From Oscillatoria sp. CS-180 (lineage in GTDB: Bacteria; Cyanobacteriota; Cyanobacteriia; Phormidesmidales; Phormidesmidaceae), in NCBI RefSeq assembly GCF_028330965.1, contig NZ_JAQMUB010000086.1:1-51843 (forward strand): a DNA stretch of 51,843 bases, in the 5' to 3' direction. Within the stretch, counting starts at the first letter, position 1. Each line of letters starts with the position of its first letter. Shown in pieces: positions 8,098-18,540 of the stretch. The translations under genes were made by a program, and so were the position numbers. The notes below the pieces were generated by a model. The model made no database searches. It had not been told where the DNA came from and worked only from the letters and a program-made list of their open reading frames with translations.

Positions 8098-9539
8098 GGT
8101 GTTGACTCCAACGAAGACCAAAGACACATCGCGGCGTAAGCTCGCCACGGTCGCCAGCGTTCAGCCGCCTGCAGCACATCCGTAGGTTTATCAATCTGTA
8201 GCGCCCTACGAAGAGCTAAATCGCCATGGGGGAAAGCATCAGGATAGGCTAGGACGCGCAGCGCAATATAGTGTGCGGTCCAGTCGCCAATGCCGGGCAG
8301 TGCTGTGAGCTGAGCGATTGTGACCGCAGTGTTGGAGTAGGGAACAAGCTGGAGTTCTCTATTTTCTACGGCTTGAGCGAGCGCGATAATCGAGCGAGCA
8401 CGCCGCTTGATAATGCCCAACGACGCTAGCTGCTCCGGTGAGGCTTGGGCAATTTGAGCGGACGTCGGCGTTAGATAATTGAGTCCTGTGCTTGGCCCTG
8501 TGCTCGGCGACATCGGCGTACCAAACGCTTCTACGACTCGGCCCATTAGCGTCGTAGCTGCCTTAACGCTGACCTGCTGACCTAAAATGGCCCGCATTGA
8601 GACCTCAAATCCGTCAAACGCTCCGGGTACTCTAATCCCTGCAAATGGCATCATCAATTCGCCTAAGCAATCAGCAATCAGGGTTGGATCGGCTCCTAAA
8701 TCAAACAGAGACTTCACTCGCGTCAAAATAGGCAAAATAACAGCAATCAGGGAAGTCGAAATTTGAACCCGCAATTTGTTGTGGGATCGGGCAGGAGAGA
8801 CAGCTATCCAACCCCGATGAGGGCCTATTTGCACCGTCCGTTGGTAGCGATCGTCGTCAATCACTTCAACACCCGTAACCGCTCGCTGGCGTAAGAAGCT
8901 CAGAAGTCTCTGCCAATCAAACGGGGGACGATAGGCTAGCTCACAATACAAACTATCTTGGGTCATCCCTTGAGGTGTTTTAGCAGCTTTGCGTCGTAAA
9001 GCTGTTGGGCTGAGGTGATAGCGGTCTTTGAACAAGGTATTCAGCCGTCGCACGCTGGAAAAGCCGCTCGCAAAAGCAATATCGGCGATAGATAAATGAC
9101 TATCGGTGAGTAGACGCTTCGCCAGCAGCAAGCGTTGCGTTTGCGCCAGCTGAATTGGCGACACACCAAATTCTTGCTGGAGCACTCGGCGCAAATGGCG
9201 ATCGCTAATTCCCAAACGATTCGCCAGCTCACTGACGGAATACTGGGTCAGTACTCCGCTCTCAATTTGATTTGCTGCTGCTGCTGCCAGCCGACCAATA
9301 GCATCCGTTTTGGCTCGTCCAGGAGCTAGCTCAGGACGACAGAGTAAACACGGACGATAGCCAGCTCGTTCCGCCGCCGCTGCACTTGGGTAGAATGTAC
9401 AGTTCTTTCGATGAGGAGATTTAGCCTTGCATATCGTGCGACAGTAGATGCCTGTGCTCGAAACGCCAACAAAAAAGATACCGTCAAAGCGCGGATCTTT
9501 GCTGAGGAGGGCTTGATAGCGCTGATCATCTGTCAACAT
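8094..9539 (-). CDS. alkA: AdaA-AlkA fusion: methylphosphotriester sensor/AraC regulator with 3-methyladenine DNA glycosylase
   Basis: Three modules lie in order in 481 residues. Residues 1-75 are the Ada zinc domain, with Cys33, Cys37, Cys64 and Cys67 spaced exactly as Cys38/42/69/72 of E. coli Ada; the first would be the methyl acceptor. Residues 90-180 form an AraC-type double helix-turn-helix ([22 protein letters not shown]). Residues 190-481 are AlkA N-terminal plus HhH-GPD glycosylase, with the hairpin LPGIGDWTA and catalytic Asp440 in FPHGDLALR. Methylation of Cys33 is expected to turn the protein into an activator, probably of its own operon with ogt. Comparable AdaA-AlkA fusions with a separate Ogt are known in actinobacteria. 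Confidence 0.95.
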   Translation of the reverse strand: MLTDDQRYQALLSKDPRFDGIFFVGVSSTGIYCRTICKAKSPHRKNCTFYPSAAAAERAGYRPCLLCRPELAPGRAKTDAIGRLAAAAANQIESGVLTQYSVSELANRLGISDRHLRRVLQQEFGVSPIQLAQTQRLLLAKRLLTDSHLSIADIAFASGFSSVRRLNTLFKDRYHLSPTALRRKAAKTPQGMTQDSLYCELAYRPPFDWQRLLSFLRQRAVTGVEVIDDDRYQRTVQIGPHRGWIAVSPARSHNKLRVQISTSLIAVILPILTRVKSLFDLGADPTLIADCLGELMMPFAGIRVPGAFDGFEVSMRAILGQQVSVKAATTLMGRVVEAFGTPMSPSTGPSTGLNYLTPTSAQIAQASPEQLASLGIIKRRARSIIALAQAVENRELQLVPYSNTAVTIAQLTALPGIGDWTAHYIALRVLAYPDAFPHGDLALRRALQIDKPTDVLQAAERWRPWRAYAAMCLWSSLESTP

Positions 9540-10487
9540 GATTCCGTTCTGATTGGTTTCAGCGAGACAGCCTCAGCATAAAAGATCCCCCTGTGCCTGT
9601 CTCGCCATTTTCGGACGTCAGATTTCAGGCACTAGGTTCATAGATAATTTAATTCCACAGGATGCGGGCAGCAGCACCTTTCAAATCTATGAGTTGCCCA
9701 TCCTAAGAAAAAGTCATAAAGTTTTGGTTCGTTTTTTGCCGTTCAAGTTCAAACACTCTTGAGCAAGCTTGATAGGGAGCGGCAACAGTTTCAACCGCAA
9801 AATCTCTTATTACCCATCCATAGCTCTCTAAAAAACAGGCCTTGTTTTTAAACAGCGAAGGACGTTCCTTTAAGGTCTTAATGAAATCGCATTGGCAAAA
9901 TCTGAAGCCATTACTGTTGCCACAATCTAGAGCTTTTCTTAGATAAAGTATGAGCTTCTAAGAAGCGGCAATCAATATTAGCGATCGCCTCCCAGAGAAA
10001 AGCTGATCGTGCAATTTGTGATTCAACAACCAATTTTGAGCTCACTAATATATCGCCAACTTATTTGAAGCAGAATAAGCTGATGAAAAACTTAACCTCT
10101 AAAAAATCCTGTAAATTTCATGCATGAGAGACGTTCTAAAACACAAACTGGCTGTTATATTCGGAAACCATAAATACAGCGCTGTATGCATAAACATAAT
10201 TAACCTTCAAGGTTTAAAGAGCGCTAGGGAAAAATTATCAAGAGTGTTAAAAGCTTTCGATAACTGGTCAGCAGTTGCGGTCTCAAAATCAACTTACTTA
10301 TCCGAGGGACGACGAATTACTGACAAGTTTTCTTTGATACCAAGAGGGTGACCCGAACTATGGAATGGTCACTGAATCAGCAGAAGGCCTATCTAAAAAG
10401 CACCGTAGTCGGTTTTTAGGCCATTTTAAGGATACCTGGTATGATACGCCTGATATTGGTGTGGTGTGGCACGTTGAGGAGTATAAG
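9540..10487. other. Long A/T-rich intergenic region between alkA and murC
   Basis: About 950 bp with no convincing gene. The short open frames here (9553-9762, 10124-10351) have no recognisable composition or ribosome binding site. It holds the divergent promoter space of alkA-ogt (left) and murCB (right). A small A/T hairpin (aaaaaca ... tgttttt, about 9832-9850) is visible. Confidence 0.5.
10437..10445 (+). promoter_or_regulatory. Putative extended -10 promoter of murC
   Basis: TGGTATGAT matches an extended -10 element (TGnTATAAT with one mismatch), 42 nt before the chosen murC ATG. No clear -35 is present, as is common with extended -10 promoters. Its position downstream of the longer in-frame ATG (10365) supports the shorter protein. 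Confidence 0.4.
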
Positions 10488-11990
10488 ATGCTGAATTCTG
10501 TCGATTTCAGCGGTAGGCCCTTCCATTTCATTGGAATTGGAGGGATAGGCATGTCTGCGTTGGCCTATGTTCTGACGCAGCAAAGACTACCGGTTTCAGG
10601 GTCAGATTTAAGATTGAGTCATATAACTCAGCGATTGCAAGAGGCTGGAGCGCATATCTTCTGGCGACAGGAGGCTGACAATCTAAGTTTCTTTGAACAA
10701 GGATTTGAACAAGGCTTAACTGCCAACTACAGTGACCATTCTCCCGTCAAGCTTGCAGCACGACAAACCGTCAATCTTCCTCAAGTTGTTTGTTCGACTG
10801 CTATCAACGAGAGCAATGATGAATACCGAGCAGCTTTAAAGATGGGTTGTCCCATCTTTCATCGCTCAGATCTTTTAGCCGCGCTGATGAAGCAGTACAA
10901 AAGCATTGCCGTAGCAGGGACCCATGGCAAAACAACCACCAGCAGCATGATGGGCTATGCCCTGCTAGAAGGTGGCATTGATCCAACTATGGTGGTTGGA
11001 GGCGAGGTTTCCGCTTGGGAAGGCAATGCCCGTCTTGGCATGAGCAATTGGTTTGTGGCCGAAGCAGACGAATCGGATGGATCGCTCGTCAAGCTGACGC
11101 CTGAAATAGGCATCATTACCAACATTGAGTTAGATCACCCTGATCACTACAACTCTCTTGAAGATGTGGTTGACATCTTCCGACAGTTTTCTCAGCAAAC
11201 GAAAACGGTAATTGCGTCCATCGATTGTGCAACTGTACGGTCTTTTTTGAACCCTGATATTACCTACAGTGTAGAGGTGGGCAACCCAGCCGACTATACC
11301 GTGACTGATGTTGTCTACAGTGCTACGGGTACACGTGCAGCCGTTTGGGAACGGGGTAATCATTTAGGCGTTTTGAGATTAGCAGTTCCTGGCAAACACA
11401 ATCTTAGCAACGCACTGGCCGTGATTGCGGCTGGTCGATGTGTGGGCGTTGATTTTGATGCCTTGGCAGCTGGATTGGCTCAGTTTGAGGGAGCACGTCG
11501 AAGATTTGAGCGTCGTGGGTTCTACAGTGGCATTCAGTTCGTTGATGACTATGCTCATCATCCCAGTGAGATCAAGGCAACGCTATCAACAGCCCGGTTG
11601 CTGAAAGAAGCAGACGTGCGATTGGGTCACGGTGTGAAGCGCATCTTTGCGATCTTTCAACCCCACCGCTACAGCAGAACGGCAGCCTTTTTAGATGATT
11701 TTGCTCAGGCTTTCAATGATGCCGACGAGGTCATCATCACAGATGTCTATGGAGCAGGAGAGGAAAAACCAAAAGGCTTTTCTGCTCAGGTGGTGGCACG
11801 GGCGATCGCCGAATATCATCCCCACGTCCAATATTGTTCGACTTTGGAAGCCGTAAGCGCTGTTTTGACCGAGCGCTTGCAACCCGGTGACATGGCCCTC
11901 TTTTTGGGAGCTGGCAATCTCAATCGCATTATCCCAGAGGTGATGGAACCGTTTGTAAATGCAGAAATCCAGGCTGTTCAGCAGGCATAG
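10488..11990 (+). CDS. murC: UDP-N-acetylmuramate-L-alanine ligase
   Basis: ATP-dependent cytoplasmic ligase that adds L-Ala to UDP-MurNAc, the first amino acid of the peptidoglycan stem. From 10488 it has 500 residues, near the family norm. Domains in order: N-terminal Rossmann [20 protein letters not shown]-binding loop [15 protein letters not shown], central domain with [10 protein letters not shown], and C-terminal domain with [15 protein letters not shown] and FQPHRYSRT. An in-frame ATG at 10365 would add 41 residues with no family match; the ATG at 10488 has GAGGAG 7 nt upstream and a likely promoter just before it. murB follows after 11 nt. Confidence 0.97.
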   Translation: MLNSVDFSGRPFHFIGIGGIGMSALAYVLTQQRLPVSGSDLRLSHITQRLQEAGAHIFWRQEADNLSFFEQGFEQGLTANYSDHSPVKLAARQTVNLPQVVCSTAINESNDEYRAALKMGCPIFHRSDLLAALMKQYKSIAVAGTHGKTTTSSMMGYALLEGGIDPTMVVGGEVSAWEGNARLGMSNWFVAEADESDGSLVKLTPEIGIITNIELDHPDHYNSLEDVVDIFRQFSQQTKTVIASIDCATVRSFLNPDITYSVEVGNPADYTVTDVVYSATGTRAAVWERGNHLGVLRLAVPGKHNLSNALAVIAAGRCVGVDFDALAAGLAQFEGARRRFERRGFYSGIQFVDDYAHHPSEIKATLSTARLLKEADVRLGHGVKRIFAIFQPHRYSRTAAFLDDFAQAFNDADEVIITDVYGAGEEKPKGFSAQVVARAIAEYHPHVQYCSTLEAVSAVLTERLQPGDMALFLGAGNLNRIIPEVMEPFVNAEIQAVQQA

Positions 11991-12001
11991 CCAGTGGTTC
12001 T

Positions 12002-12946
12002 ATGACTCAGTCGAGATCGAATAGCGCTTTCTCTCTCAAAGCTGATGGCGATGCTGAAGCTGGGGCGTTCCCATTGCAGCAGCAGGTGTCTCTATCAGCG
12101 TTTACCTCCTATCGAGTTGGTGGTGTAGCCGACTGGTTTAGCTTGCCAAAAACACCCATTGACATTCTGGCTAGTTTGCAGTGGGCACAGCAAAAGGGGC
12201 TTCCTATTACGCTGTTGGGAGCGGGGTCAAATCTGTTGATCAGCGATCGCGGTGTTCGGGGTTTGGTTATCTGCACTCGTCATTTGCGGGGCGCTCACTT
12301 TGATGATGCAACTGGACGCTTAACTGTGGCGGCTGGAGAACCCTTACCCAACTTAGCCTCGAAGGCAGCTCGTCGGGGCTGGCGAGGAATGGAATGGGCG
12401 ATCGGGATTCCGGGCACAGTGGGCGGTGCAATCTTTATGAACGCGGGTGCTCACGGCTCTTGTACTGCGGAAACACTCTTAGAGGCCCAAGGCGTAACGC
12501 TTTCAGGAGAGCATATTACCCTCTCTCCTGAAGCGCTCCAGTTCGCCTATCGCACATCCAGCTTGCAGTCAGATCTTCGTTTAATCACTGAAGCCACCTT
12601 TCAGCTTGAGCCAGACCACGATCCCAAACAAGTTACGACCGACACCCAAAACGCCTTAGAAAAAAGGCGTTCTACTCAGCCGTATCATCTTCCCAGTTGC
12701 GGTAGCGTTTTTCGCAATCCCCCGCCTTACACAGCAGGGTGGCTGATCGAACAAACGGGTCTCAAGGCATACAAAATTGGCCAGGCCCAAGTCTCCCCTA
12801 TGCATGCCAACTTTATCGTCAACGTTGGTGGAGCCACGGCCCAGGATGTTTTACGTCTGATTCGCTCTGTACAAGACCAAGTCCACGAGCAATGGGATGT
12901 TCATCTGCATCCAGAGGTTCGTTTGCTAGGGACCTTCAATCCCTAA
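12002..12946 (+). CDS. murB: UDP-N-acetylenolpyruvoylglucosamine reductase
   Basis: FAD- and NADPH-dependent enzyme that reduces UDP-GlcNAc-enolpyruvate to UDP-MurNAc, the substrate of the murC product just upstream. It has 314 residues. The FAD-binding segment contains [22 protein letters not shown] and [18 protein letters not shown]. The C-terminal substrate domain contains CGSVFRNP (catalytic Ser region), [12 protein letters not shown] and a late Glu in LHPEVRLLG, so it is of the type I class. The 11-nt spacing from murC implies one transcript; reversal of pathway order (C before B) is usual in cyanobacteria. Confidence 0.97.
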   Translation: MTQSRSNSAFSLKADGDAEAGAFPLQQQVSLSAFTSYRVGGVADWFSLPKTPIDILASLQWAQQKGLPITLLGAGSNLLISDRGVRGLVICTRHLRGAHFDDATGRLTVAAGEPLPNLASKAARRGWRGMEWAIGIPGTVGGAIFMNAGAHGSCTAETLLEAQGVTLSGEHITLSPEALQFAYRTSSLQSDLRLITEATFQLEPDHDPKQVTTDTQNALEKRRSTQPYHLPSCGSVFRNPPPYTAGWLIEQTGLKAYKIGQAQVSPMHANFIVNVGGATAQDVLRLIRSVQDQVHEQWDVHLHPEVRLLGTFNP

Positions 12947-13084
12947 GCCCATGCTGGTATAGACCTGTCGACTTTGTTCGATGTCTTTTAGCGGCATCGG
13001 ATTTCCCTATTCCATGAAACCCTGCAAAGCACTGTAAGATCAGGTAGCTTTACCGTTTACTCACCGTAGGAGAGAAATACCCAA

Positions 13085-13432
13085 ATGTCACAAGGGCAAG
13101 GATTTGGATTTGGTCTCGGCAAGATGAGAGAGCTAGCCGATGCCGTTAAGAAGGCTCAGCAAATTCAAGAAGGGGCCAAGCAACTTCAGGAAGACCTGGA
13201 GAGTATGGAAATTGAAGGACAAGCCGGAGGCGGTCTGGTCAAAGTGATTTTGACTGGCAATCAGGAGCCTCGACGAGTTGAAATTTCTCCTGAAGCGCTG
13301 AATGAAGGTGCGGAAGTTTTATCAGACTTAGTTAGCACTGCAATGAAAGATGCTTACCAAAAATCGACTGAGACTATGCGCGAGCGCATGGAAGACTTGA
13401 CGGGTGGCTTGAACTTACCTAATCTGGGATAA
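13085..13432 (+). CDS. YbaB/EbfC family nucleoid-associated protein
   Basis: A small DNA-binding protein of 115 residues. Family features: a Gly-rich N-terminus ([11 protein letters not shown]), a long helix ([19 protein letters not shown]), and the conserved strand region [23 protein letters not shown]. It works as a dimer that binds DNA and probably shapes the nucleoid. AGGAGA lies 9 nt before the ATG. It is 138 bp downstream of murB and has its own terminator at 13534-13559, so it may be separately transcribed. Confidence 0.93.
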   Translation: MSQGQGFGFGLGKMRELADAVKKAQQIQEGAKQLQEDLESMEIEGQAGGGLVKVILTGNQEPRRVEISPEALNEGAEVLSDLVSTAMKDAYQKSTETMRERMEDLTGGLNLPNLG

Positions 13433-13533
13433 TTTTTTGGGGTTGGAAAATAAACCGCTTCAGCCCCTTGATAAGTGGGTAGACCAGGCGCAATAATGCT
13501 GATGCTTAAAGCATCTGTACTGACCCCATGATG

Positions 13534-13559
13534 TGCCCTAGCAATAGGGCAGTATTTTT
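13534..13559 (+). terminator. Rho-independent terminator of the YbaB gene
   Basis: Stem TGCCCTA/TAGGGCA (7 bp) with loop GCAA, followed by GTATTTTTG. A second small hairpin (gatgctt a aagcatc) lies at 13501-13515. Confidence 0.7.
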
Positions 13560-13624
13560 GTTGGGAACTCGGCTTCTATCCCTTAACCTGTTAAGCCCTT
13601 CTTTGCTGATGCTGATGGAGTACT

Positions 13625-14113
13625 ATGACGATTCAACTGCTGTTTGTCTGCTTAGGTAACATTTGTCGATCGCCCTCCGCAGAAAACATCATGAACCACT
13701 TACTCCAGTCGCGTCAGTTAGCTGACCAAATCACCTGCGACTCAGCAGGTACTTCCAGCTATCACATCGGTAGTGCTCCTGATCGACGCATGGCGCAGGC
13801 AGCGCGGGCAGAAGGAATTACGCTTGCGGGTCAAGCACGTCAGCTTCAGGCAGCCGATCTGGAAAACTTTGACTGGATTTTGGCCATGGATGACGACAAT
13901 TATCGAGACATTCTGCGCTTAGATCCTGACGGACGTTTTCATCATAAAGTTCGCAAAATTTGTGATTTTTGTCGTCACCATACCGACAAAGAGGTTCCGG
14001 ATCCGTATTATGGGGGTGAGGCTGGCTTTAAATACGTCATTGACCTGTTATTGGATGCTTGTGAAGGGTTTTTGGAGTTTTTGCTGCAAGAATCTGCTTC
14101 TAGCAGTGTGTAG
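13625..14113 (+). CDS. Low-molecular-weight protein-tyrosine phosphatase
   Basis: Cytoplasmic phosphatase of 162 residues with the complete P-loop CLGNICRS (nucleophile Cys9, Arg15) close to the N-terminus and the general-acid loop DPYYGG (Asp126). It hydrolyses phosphotyrosine or small aryl phosphates. Cyanobacterial homologues have been linked to control of photosystem or phycobilisome phosphorylation; the substrate here is unknown. The gene stands alone, about 65 bp after the YbaB terminator. Confidence 0.94.
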   Translation: MTIQLLFVCLGNICRSPSAENIMNHLLQSRQLADQITCDSAGTSSYHIGSAPDRRMAQAARAEGITLAGQARQLQAADLENFDWILAMDDDNYRDILRLDPDGRFHHKVRKICDFCRHHTDKEVPDPYYGGEAGFKYVIDLLLDACEGFLEFLLQESASSSV

Positions 14114-14387
14114 TTACAAATCACTCTATTTTTCGAGAGATGCCAGGAAACGTTTTCTGGATCTTGGCTACATTCAAAAATGAATAGGCTTGCTCTTAAT
14201 TGGTGACATAACAAGGTTTCTAAAGGTGCGTCAGGGTTGAGCATACTTCTTTGGGACAAATTATTGGCATGAAAGTGCAGTTCAGAACAAGTAGGGCTTA
14301 CGTAATATTTCACTAGTTATGGCCAACCGGTTGAACAAAACTTAAGCGGACTTAAGCTGGTCGCGAAACAGCAGTTCTAAGACTGAA

Positions 14388-14401
14388 AGACCGACCGGTC
14401 T
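14388..14401. promoter_or_regulatory. Inverted repeat resembling a TetR-family operator
   Basis: AGACC-GACC-GGTCT, inverted arms of 5 bp round a 4-nt centre, only 13 nt before the ATG of the DUF1400 hydrolase. AGACC/GGTCT arms are typical of operators bound by NemR-like TetR regulators. No TetR gene is in the window, so this is suggestive only. Confidence 0.35.
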
Positions 14402-14413
14402 ATCAAAACCTCT

Positions 14414-16129
14414 ATGATTAACCTAAGAGTTGTGTCGCAGATGTTGAGGCGTTGGCGGTTCGGTCAGGTAGGCACTGCGATCGCGCTCGCACTGTTGGGT
14501 CTATCAGCAACAGCGCCATCCTCTCGCAGTGCCGAGCAAATTATCATTACCTACGGCTTCTTCGAACGCACAGTCGACATTGCAGACCTCGAAGCTTTTG
14601 CCCAAGGGGAAGAGTTGAGTGAACAGCTCTCTAAGTACGCGAATAGCTTTGGCCTCAGTGACACAGACTTAGAATCCATTCGAGAAATTTTGGTCCAGAA
14701 AGCTGATTTTGATGAAGTTGATGTGGCCCGATTTCTCTACACGACTCAAGGGACACGGCTGCTGCGATCTATCAAAGACATCGTGCAGACCCCCTCGCGT
14801 CAACCCGGAATTGTTGCCATTCGCAGTGGACTGATCTTGGCAGCGGCGGATGACGAAGGCCTGACCCTGCTCAACTTTTTGAAGCAATATCCGACTCCCG
14901 CCATTCGGATTGACGTCGGCGCTGGACTAGACATTGCTGCTACCGTGGCCGAAACCTTAAGAGCATCAGAACGAGCGATCGCCTTTATAGAAACCCTGTC
15001 CGCCGAGGCTGCACAGCAACCGCAAGGGAGGCTGCAAGCCGTACGTCAACTGGTCTACGAGATTCCCGCCTATGAGGCCTCCAGGATTACTTTAAGGCTT
15101 CCATTTCGCGATGTGGATGCAGCCCTTTACCTGCCTGAACCGAAATCAAGAGCCTTGCAGTTGCCCAACGAAATCCCGGTCATCGTTATTTCTCACGGTT
15201 TAGGCGATGAAGGACGGAGTTATCTCTACTTGGCAGAATTCTTAGCTGAACGGGGATTTGCGGTGGCCACCCTGGATCATCCTGGCAGCGATGGCGAGCA
15301 AGTTTCTCGTCTCTTTGCAGGGCTTTCAGACAACATTGTTGATGAGCGTGAATTTCTCAATCGTCCAGAAGATGTTTCTGCACTGCTGGATGAAATAGAG
15401 GACTACATCCTAAATGACCGGGAGCTGCGATGGCGTGTCGACACACGCAACGTTGGCCTAATTGGGCAATCGTTTGGCGGCTATACCGCACTGGCACTGG
15501 CAGGCGCGACTTACAATACTGAAACACTTCAAGCAGCCTGCGGACCCCGGGAGATTTACTTTAATCTATCGCTGCTGCTCCAATGTGAAGCAGACTTTGA
15601 AGCTGCCGATCCCTCAGCGCTCAAGGACGATCGCGTTCAGGCAATCTTGACGGTTAATCCTATTGGCAGTCAGATTTTTGGACCATCAGGTTTTGGCGAT
15701 GTTGATGTTCCGGTCATGATTGTCGCAGCTACGGCAGACACGGTTGCGCCCGCGCTACCCGAACAAATCGAACCCTTTACCTGGTTACAAACCGAATATC
15801 GCTATCTGGCGGTAGCTCAGGGCACAACTCACTTCTCCGTCATCAAGCTTGGCAATGGCACCATGCCGTCAATTCCAGTACCCGTATCGATGTGGGGAGA
15901 TAGCCCCGAAATTGCCCAAGACTATCTAGAAATTTTGAGCCTGATGTTTTTTCAGCGGCATCTGCGTCAGGATACACGCTATGACAGTGGTCTGACAGCT
16001 TGGTTTATTGAGGAACAGGTGGAACGCGCCCCTCTAGAGCCTCTGAGTCTAATTCAAACACTTAATCCAGAGGCCCTAGAACAGGCGATCGCAGGGGAAG
16101 GGGTTACCGAGCAGGAATCGCAGCAGTAA
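14414..16129 (+). CDS. DUF1400-containing alpha/beta hydrolase, exported
   Basis: This 571-residue protein begins with an N-terminal signal-like segment (GTAIALALLGLSATAPSSRSA). Residues about 40-180 match the DUF1400 region typical of cyanobacteria (YGFFERTVDIADLEAFA ...). The alpha/beta-hydrolase domain follows: oxyanion region VIVISHGLGDEGRSY, nucleophile elbow GQSFGG with Ser353, and a late His473 in GTTHFS. The architecture resembles dienelactone hydrolase/PAF-acetylhydrolase-like esterases, so it probably cleaves an ester or lipid outside the cytoplasm; the substrate is unknown. A TetR-like operator lies just upstream. The gene is convergent with the universal stress gene, 28 bp away. 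Confidence 0.88.
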   Translation: MINLRVVSQMLRRWRFGQVGTAIALALLGLSATAPSSRSAEQIIITYGFFERTVDIADLEAFAQGEELSEQLSKYANSFGLSDTDLESIREILVQKADFDEVDVARFLYTTQGTRLLRSIKDIVQTPSRQPGIVAIRSGLILAAADDEGLTLLNFLKQYPTPAIRIDVGAGLDIAATVAETLRASERAIAFIETLSAEAAQQPQGRLQAVRQLVYEIPAYEASRITLRLPFRDVDAALYLPEPKSRALQLPNEIPVIVISHGLGDEGRSYLYLAEFLAERGFAVATLDHPGSDGEQVSRLFAGLSDNIVDEREFLNRPEDVSALLDEIEDYILNDRELRWRVDTRNVGLIGQSFGGYTALALAGATYNTETLQAACGPREIYFNLSLLLQCEADFEAADPSALKDDRVQAILTVNPIGSQIFGPSGFGDVDVPVMIVAATADTVAPALPEQIEPFTWLQTEYRYLAVAQGTTHFSVIKLGNGTMPSIPVPVSMWGDSPEIAQDYLEILSLMFFQRHLRQDTRYDSGLTAWFIEEQVERAPLEPLSLIQTLNPEALEQAIAGEGVTEQESQQ

Positions 16130-16157
16130 AGCGATTTCACCGATCAATCGCGAGTGC

Positions 16158-17015
16158 CTAATTCACCGCCATGCGCGTCAGCAGGACGGGACAGGGCGTG
16201 TAGACACGCACATAATCCGATAGGGATTCTCCCAGGAGTCGATCTAAGTCGGGCATCCCTTTGGCGATCGACGGACGGCGATCAGGAGAGCCCAAAATCA
16301 TCAAATCGACGTTTTTGTCTTCCGCTAGCTGACAAATGCGTCGGCCAGGTTTGCCTTCAGGAGCCGAGAGAATAGTCTTGATGCCGTACTGTTTAGCCTT
16401 TGCTGCTGCCTCAGTCAAGATAGGGTCTTGATTGGGATCAGGTGCCGTTTCATCGAAAGGACTCTTTTTCAAATTGGCGATAGTGTGAACTAACAGGAGT
16501 TCACTATCTTTGATGTCCCGCAGCAGATTGATGGCAACCTTCAATCCCTCTTGAGCTGAGTCTGATTTATCCATAGCAACCATGACTCGCTTGATAGGCC
16601 GGATGCTGTACAGATCATCTTTTACCAGCAGCATCGGTCGCGAAGACAGCTGAAAGACATATTGACTCACAGAATTTTCCAAGATGGCTTTCAGTCCCTG
16701 TAGCCCTCTTGAACCCATAATGACAAGATCAGCATCAATTTCATTGGCAACGTTGATGACAACGTCTTTAGGATCTCCCTCTCTCAGCATCGCCGTAACA
16801 TTCGCGGGATCCAGCGAGAGGGAGCTGATAGCTTCTGCTAAAGTTCGCCCCCCTTCTTCCCACTTGGCTGTCATCTCTTCTGCAGAAATCTGAGAAGGCA
16901 CAACATGTAGCACGGTAATCGAAGCGCGTTGAATTAAAGGAATATCCATCAAAACCTTCATCATGGCTCTGGTATTACCTGTACCAGAATCCGCAAGAAG
17001 AATTTTTTCGATCAT
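16158..17015 (-). CDS. Universal stress protein, two tandem Usp domains
   Basis: Two Usp folds occupy 285 residues: about 1-140 and 141-285. Each starts with a hydrophobic strand (KILLADSG; KRVMVAMDKSD). The first keeps the nucleotide-binding pattern GSRGLQGLKAI...NSVS; the second has a related but longer LGSPDRR...GESLSDYV version. Tandem Usp proteins bind ATP and help survival under stress or starvation. GAGG lies 7 nt before the ATG at 17015. Monocistronic. Confidence 0.92.
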   Translation of the reverse strand: MIEKILLADSGTGNTRAMMKVLMDIPLIQRASITVLHVVPSQISAEEMTAKWEEGGRTLAEAISSLSLDPANVTAMLREGDPKDVVINVANEIDADLVIMGSRGLQGLKAILENSVSQYVFQLSSRPMLLVKDDLYSIRPIKRVMVAMDKSDSAQEGLKVAINLLRDIKDSELLLVHTIANLKKSPFDETAPDPNQDPILTEAAAKAKQYGIKTILSAPEGKPGRRICQLAEDKNVDLMILGSPDRRPSIAKGMPDLDRLLGESLSDYVRVYTPCPVLLTRMAVN

Positions 17016-17415
17016 AGTGACCTCGTTAATTAAAAGTTGCAGCTGCCTGGCTCAAAAGACGCAGTAAATCTGAATGATCTGGGTCTGGAGACAACACGGC
17101 TCACTTTTGCACCGTATTCAGTCAACTGGCTTAAAGATGAGTTGAATAAGTCCATAGGACCAATGCAAACGAGCTGTTTAGACGCTGAGGATTGAGACAA
17201 GGTATGCCTATCGGCAAGCATCCAACACAGGTCGTCCCTGTCAATAAAGCTTTAAAGGAAAGCCTTATATGACGAGGTTTTACGCTTTATTTCAATAATA
17301 GACACCGGATTTCACACAGGTTTTCACGGTTTCATAATTCGTAGTAAGTCAACTGCTGCTGAGGGAGGCAGAGAGCCTGTTAATGTAGTCGAGATCTGTC
17401 GATGTGTGTCTATCC
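17016..17415. other. Intergenic region between the universal stress and thioesterase genes
   Basis: About 400 bp holding the two divergent promoters. No gene, tRNA or strong hairpin was seen. The short frame at 17030-17221 has no recognisable features. Confidence 0.4.
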
Positions 17416-17859
17416 ATGAGTGAACCTGCGATCGCTCCCGAATCTGCTTTTGAATATCCGATTCATGTCTACCCCCATCACACGGACTATGCCGGAATCG
17501 TATGGCACGGCACATATATTAACTGGATGGAGGAAGCGCGGGTCGCCTGTCTGCAATCTCAGGGCGTCAACTTTGCCGATTGGATCGAGGCAGGTGTCGA
17601 TTTGCCTGTGGTGGATCTGTCTGTGCGCTATCGGCGTTCATTGGTGATGGGTGTAGATGCGATCGTGAAGGCTTGGGCTGTTCCACAAAAGAGCGTGCGC
17701 ATCGTTTGGCAATACGACATTCAAGAGCAGACCACTCGTGAGTCTTGTGTGATCGGCACAGTAACGCTAGCGCCCATTGATCGCGCGTCGCGCAGGGTTC
17801 TGCGACGGTTACCTGAACCTATGAAGTCTGATTTGGCGCGGCTGTATGGTGGAGGTTGA
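17416..17859 (+). CDS. Hotdog-fold acyl-CoA thioesterase (YbgC/FadM type)
   Basis: A 147-residue single-domain hotdog enzyme that hydrolyses acyl-CoA thioesters. The 4-hydroxybenzoyl-CoA thioesterase signature is clear: HHTDYAGIVWHGTYINWMEEAR, with the catalytic Asp in TDYAG. The start at 17416 (MSEPAIAP) is preferred to one 12 nt upstream, which adds MCLS. Cyanobacteria need such an enzyme for DHNA-CoA in phylloquinone synthesis, but this protein looks like the general FadM/YbgC group, so the substrate is left open. Confidence 0.88.
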   Translation: MSEPAIAPESAFEYPIHVYPHHTDYAGIVWHGTYINWMEEARVACLQSQGVNFADWIEAGVDLPVVDLSVRYRRSLVMGVDAIVKAWAVPQKSVRIVWQYDIQEQTTRESCVIGTVTLAPIDRASRRVLRRLPEPMKSDLARLYGGG

Positions 17860-18056
17860 AAGGCGAGTCTGTATTGGTTGGTGCCTTGTTTGGTGCCCCA
17901 ACGAAAAGTAAAAACGTAGTTTAATTATTCCTTGAAAAAATCTAATAACGGTTATCGCATGAATGTTGGATGCTAAAAATAGCCTGCGATTTTGAAGCAG
18001 TAACTCAGTCTTTCGATCAGACAAAAAATTTGCCTTTCCCTCATCGATTTAATACC

Positions 18057-18419
18057 CTAAATTTCCTCGACGGGCACTAAAAAGCATCCGGCAATACGCC
18101 AGTCCTTGGAGGGTTGTTGCTGCATTAAGTAGATAGCCTTGACGATCTCGCCCTCTTGCGCCATCAGAAAAACGGATTGAGCCGGAAATCCCTGCATCTC
18201 AGTTAGCTCACCAAATATCACCCCTCTGGGACGATAAACTGCGGGGTATGAACTGCGGACCATCCGCATAAAATTGCCAACGCTTTTAAATTGCTGTCGA
18301 ATAGCCGGTGCTGCATAAAGAAAGGCCTGAATACCGTCATCACACTGAAAGGCTTCAATTTGAGCAGTAATTACTTGACGAATCGCATCTCTTTCCGTAT
18401 CTGCAAGTTCCTGAGACAT
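18057..18419 (-). CDS. DUF4864 domain protein
   Basis: A 120-residue protein that looks like the small DUF4864 family: an N-terminal helix (DAIRQVITAQIEAFQCDDG), then AFLYAAPAIRQQF and FMRMVRSSYPAVYRP, and a C-terminal beta portion ending WRIAGCFLV. The fold is probably cystatin/NTF2-like. No function is known. Start at 18419 (MSQELAD), with GGGAG 11 nt upstream; a longer frame begins at 18446. It is divergent from the ABC ATPase gene. Confidence 0.8.
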   Translation of the reverse strand: MSQELADTERDAIRQVITAQIEAFQCDDGIQAFLYAAPAIRQQFKSVGNFMRMVRSSYPAVYRPRGVIFGELTEMQGFPAQSVFLMAQEGEIVKAIYLMQQQPSKDWRIAGCFLVPVEEI

Positions 18420-18540
18420 TACATTATGGCTCCCTGACCGCACCATCCAACATCATAGAAAAGGGTATACGGTCTATGCTGTTGCATAGATACCACCTTG
18501 AACAGATTTATTTTTGGAGTAAGAGGCTTTCTTCTTCAAC

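Noticed and set aside
10365-10487. N-terminal extension of MurC (41 extra residues)
   Set aside because: It has no family match and overlaps the likely promoter. The ATG at 10488 has a good ribosome site.
13501-13515. Small hairpin as a second terminator
   Set aside because: It has no T tract; the hairpin at 13534 fits better.
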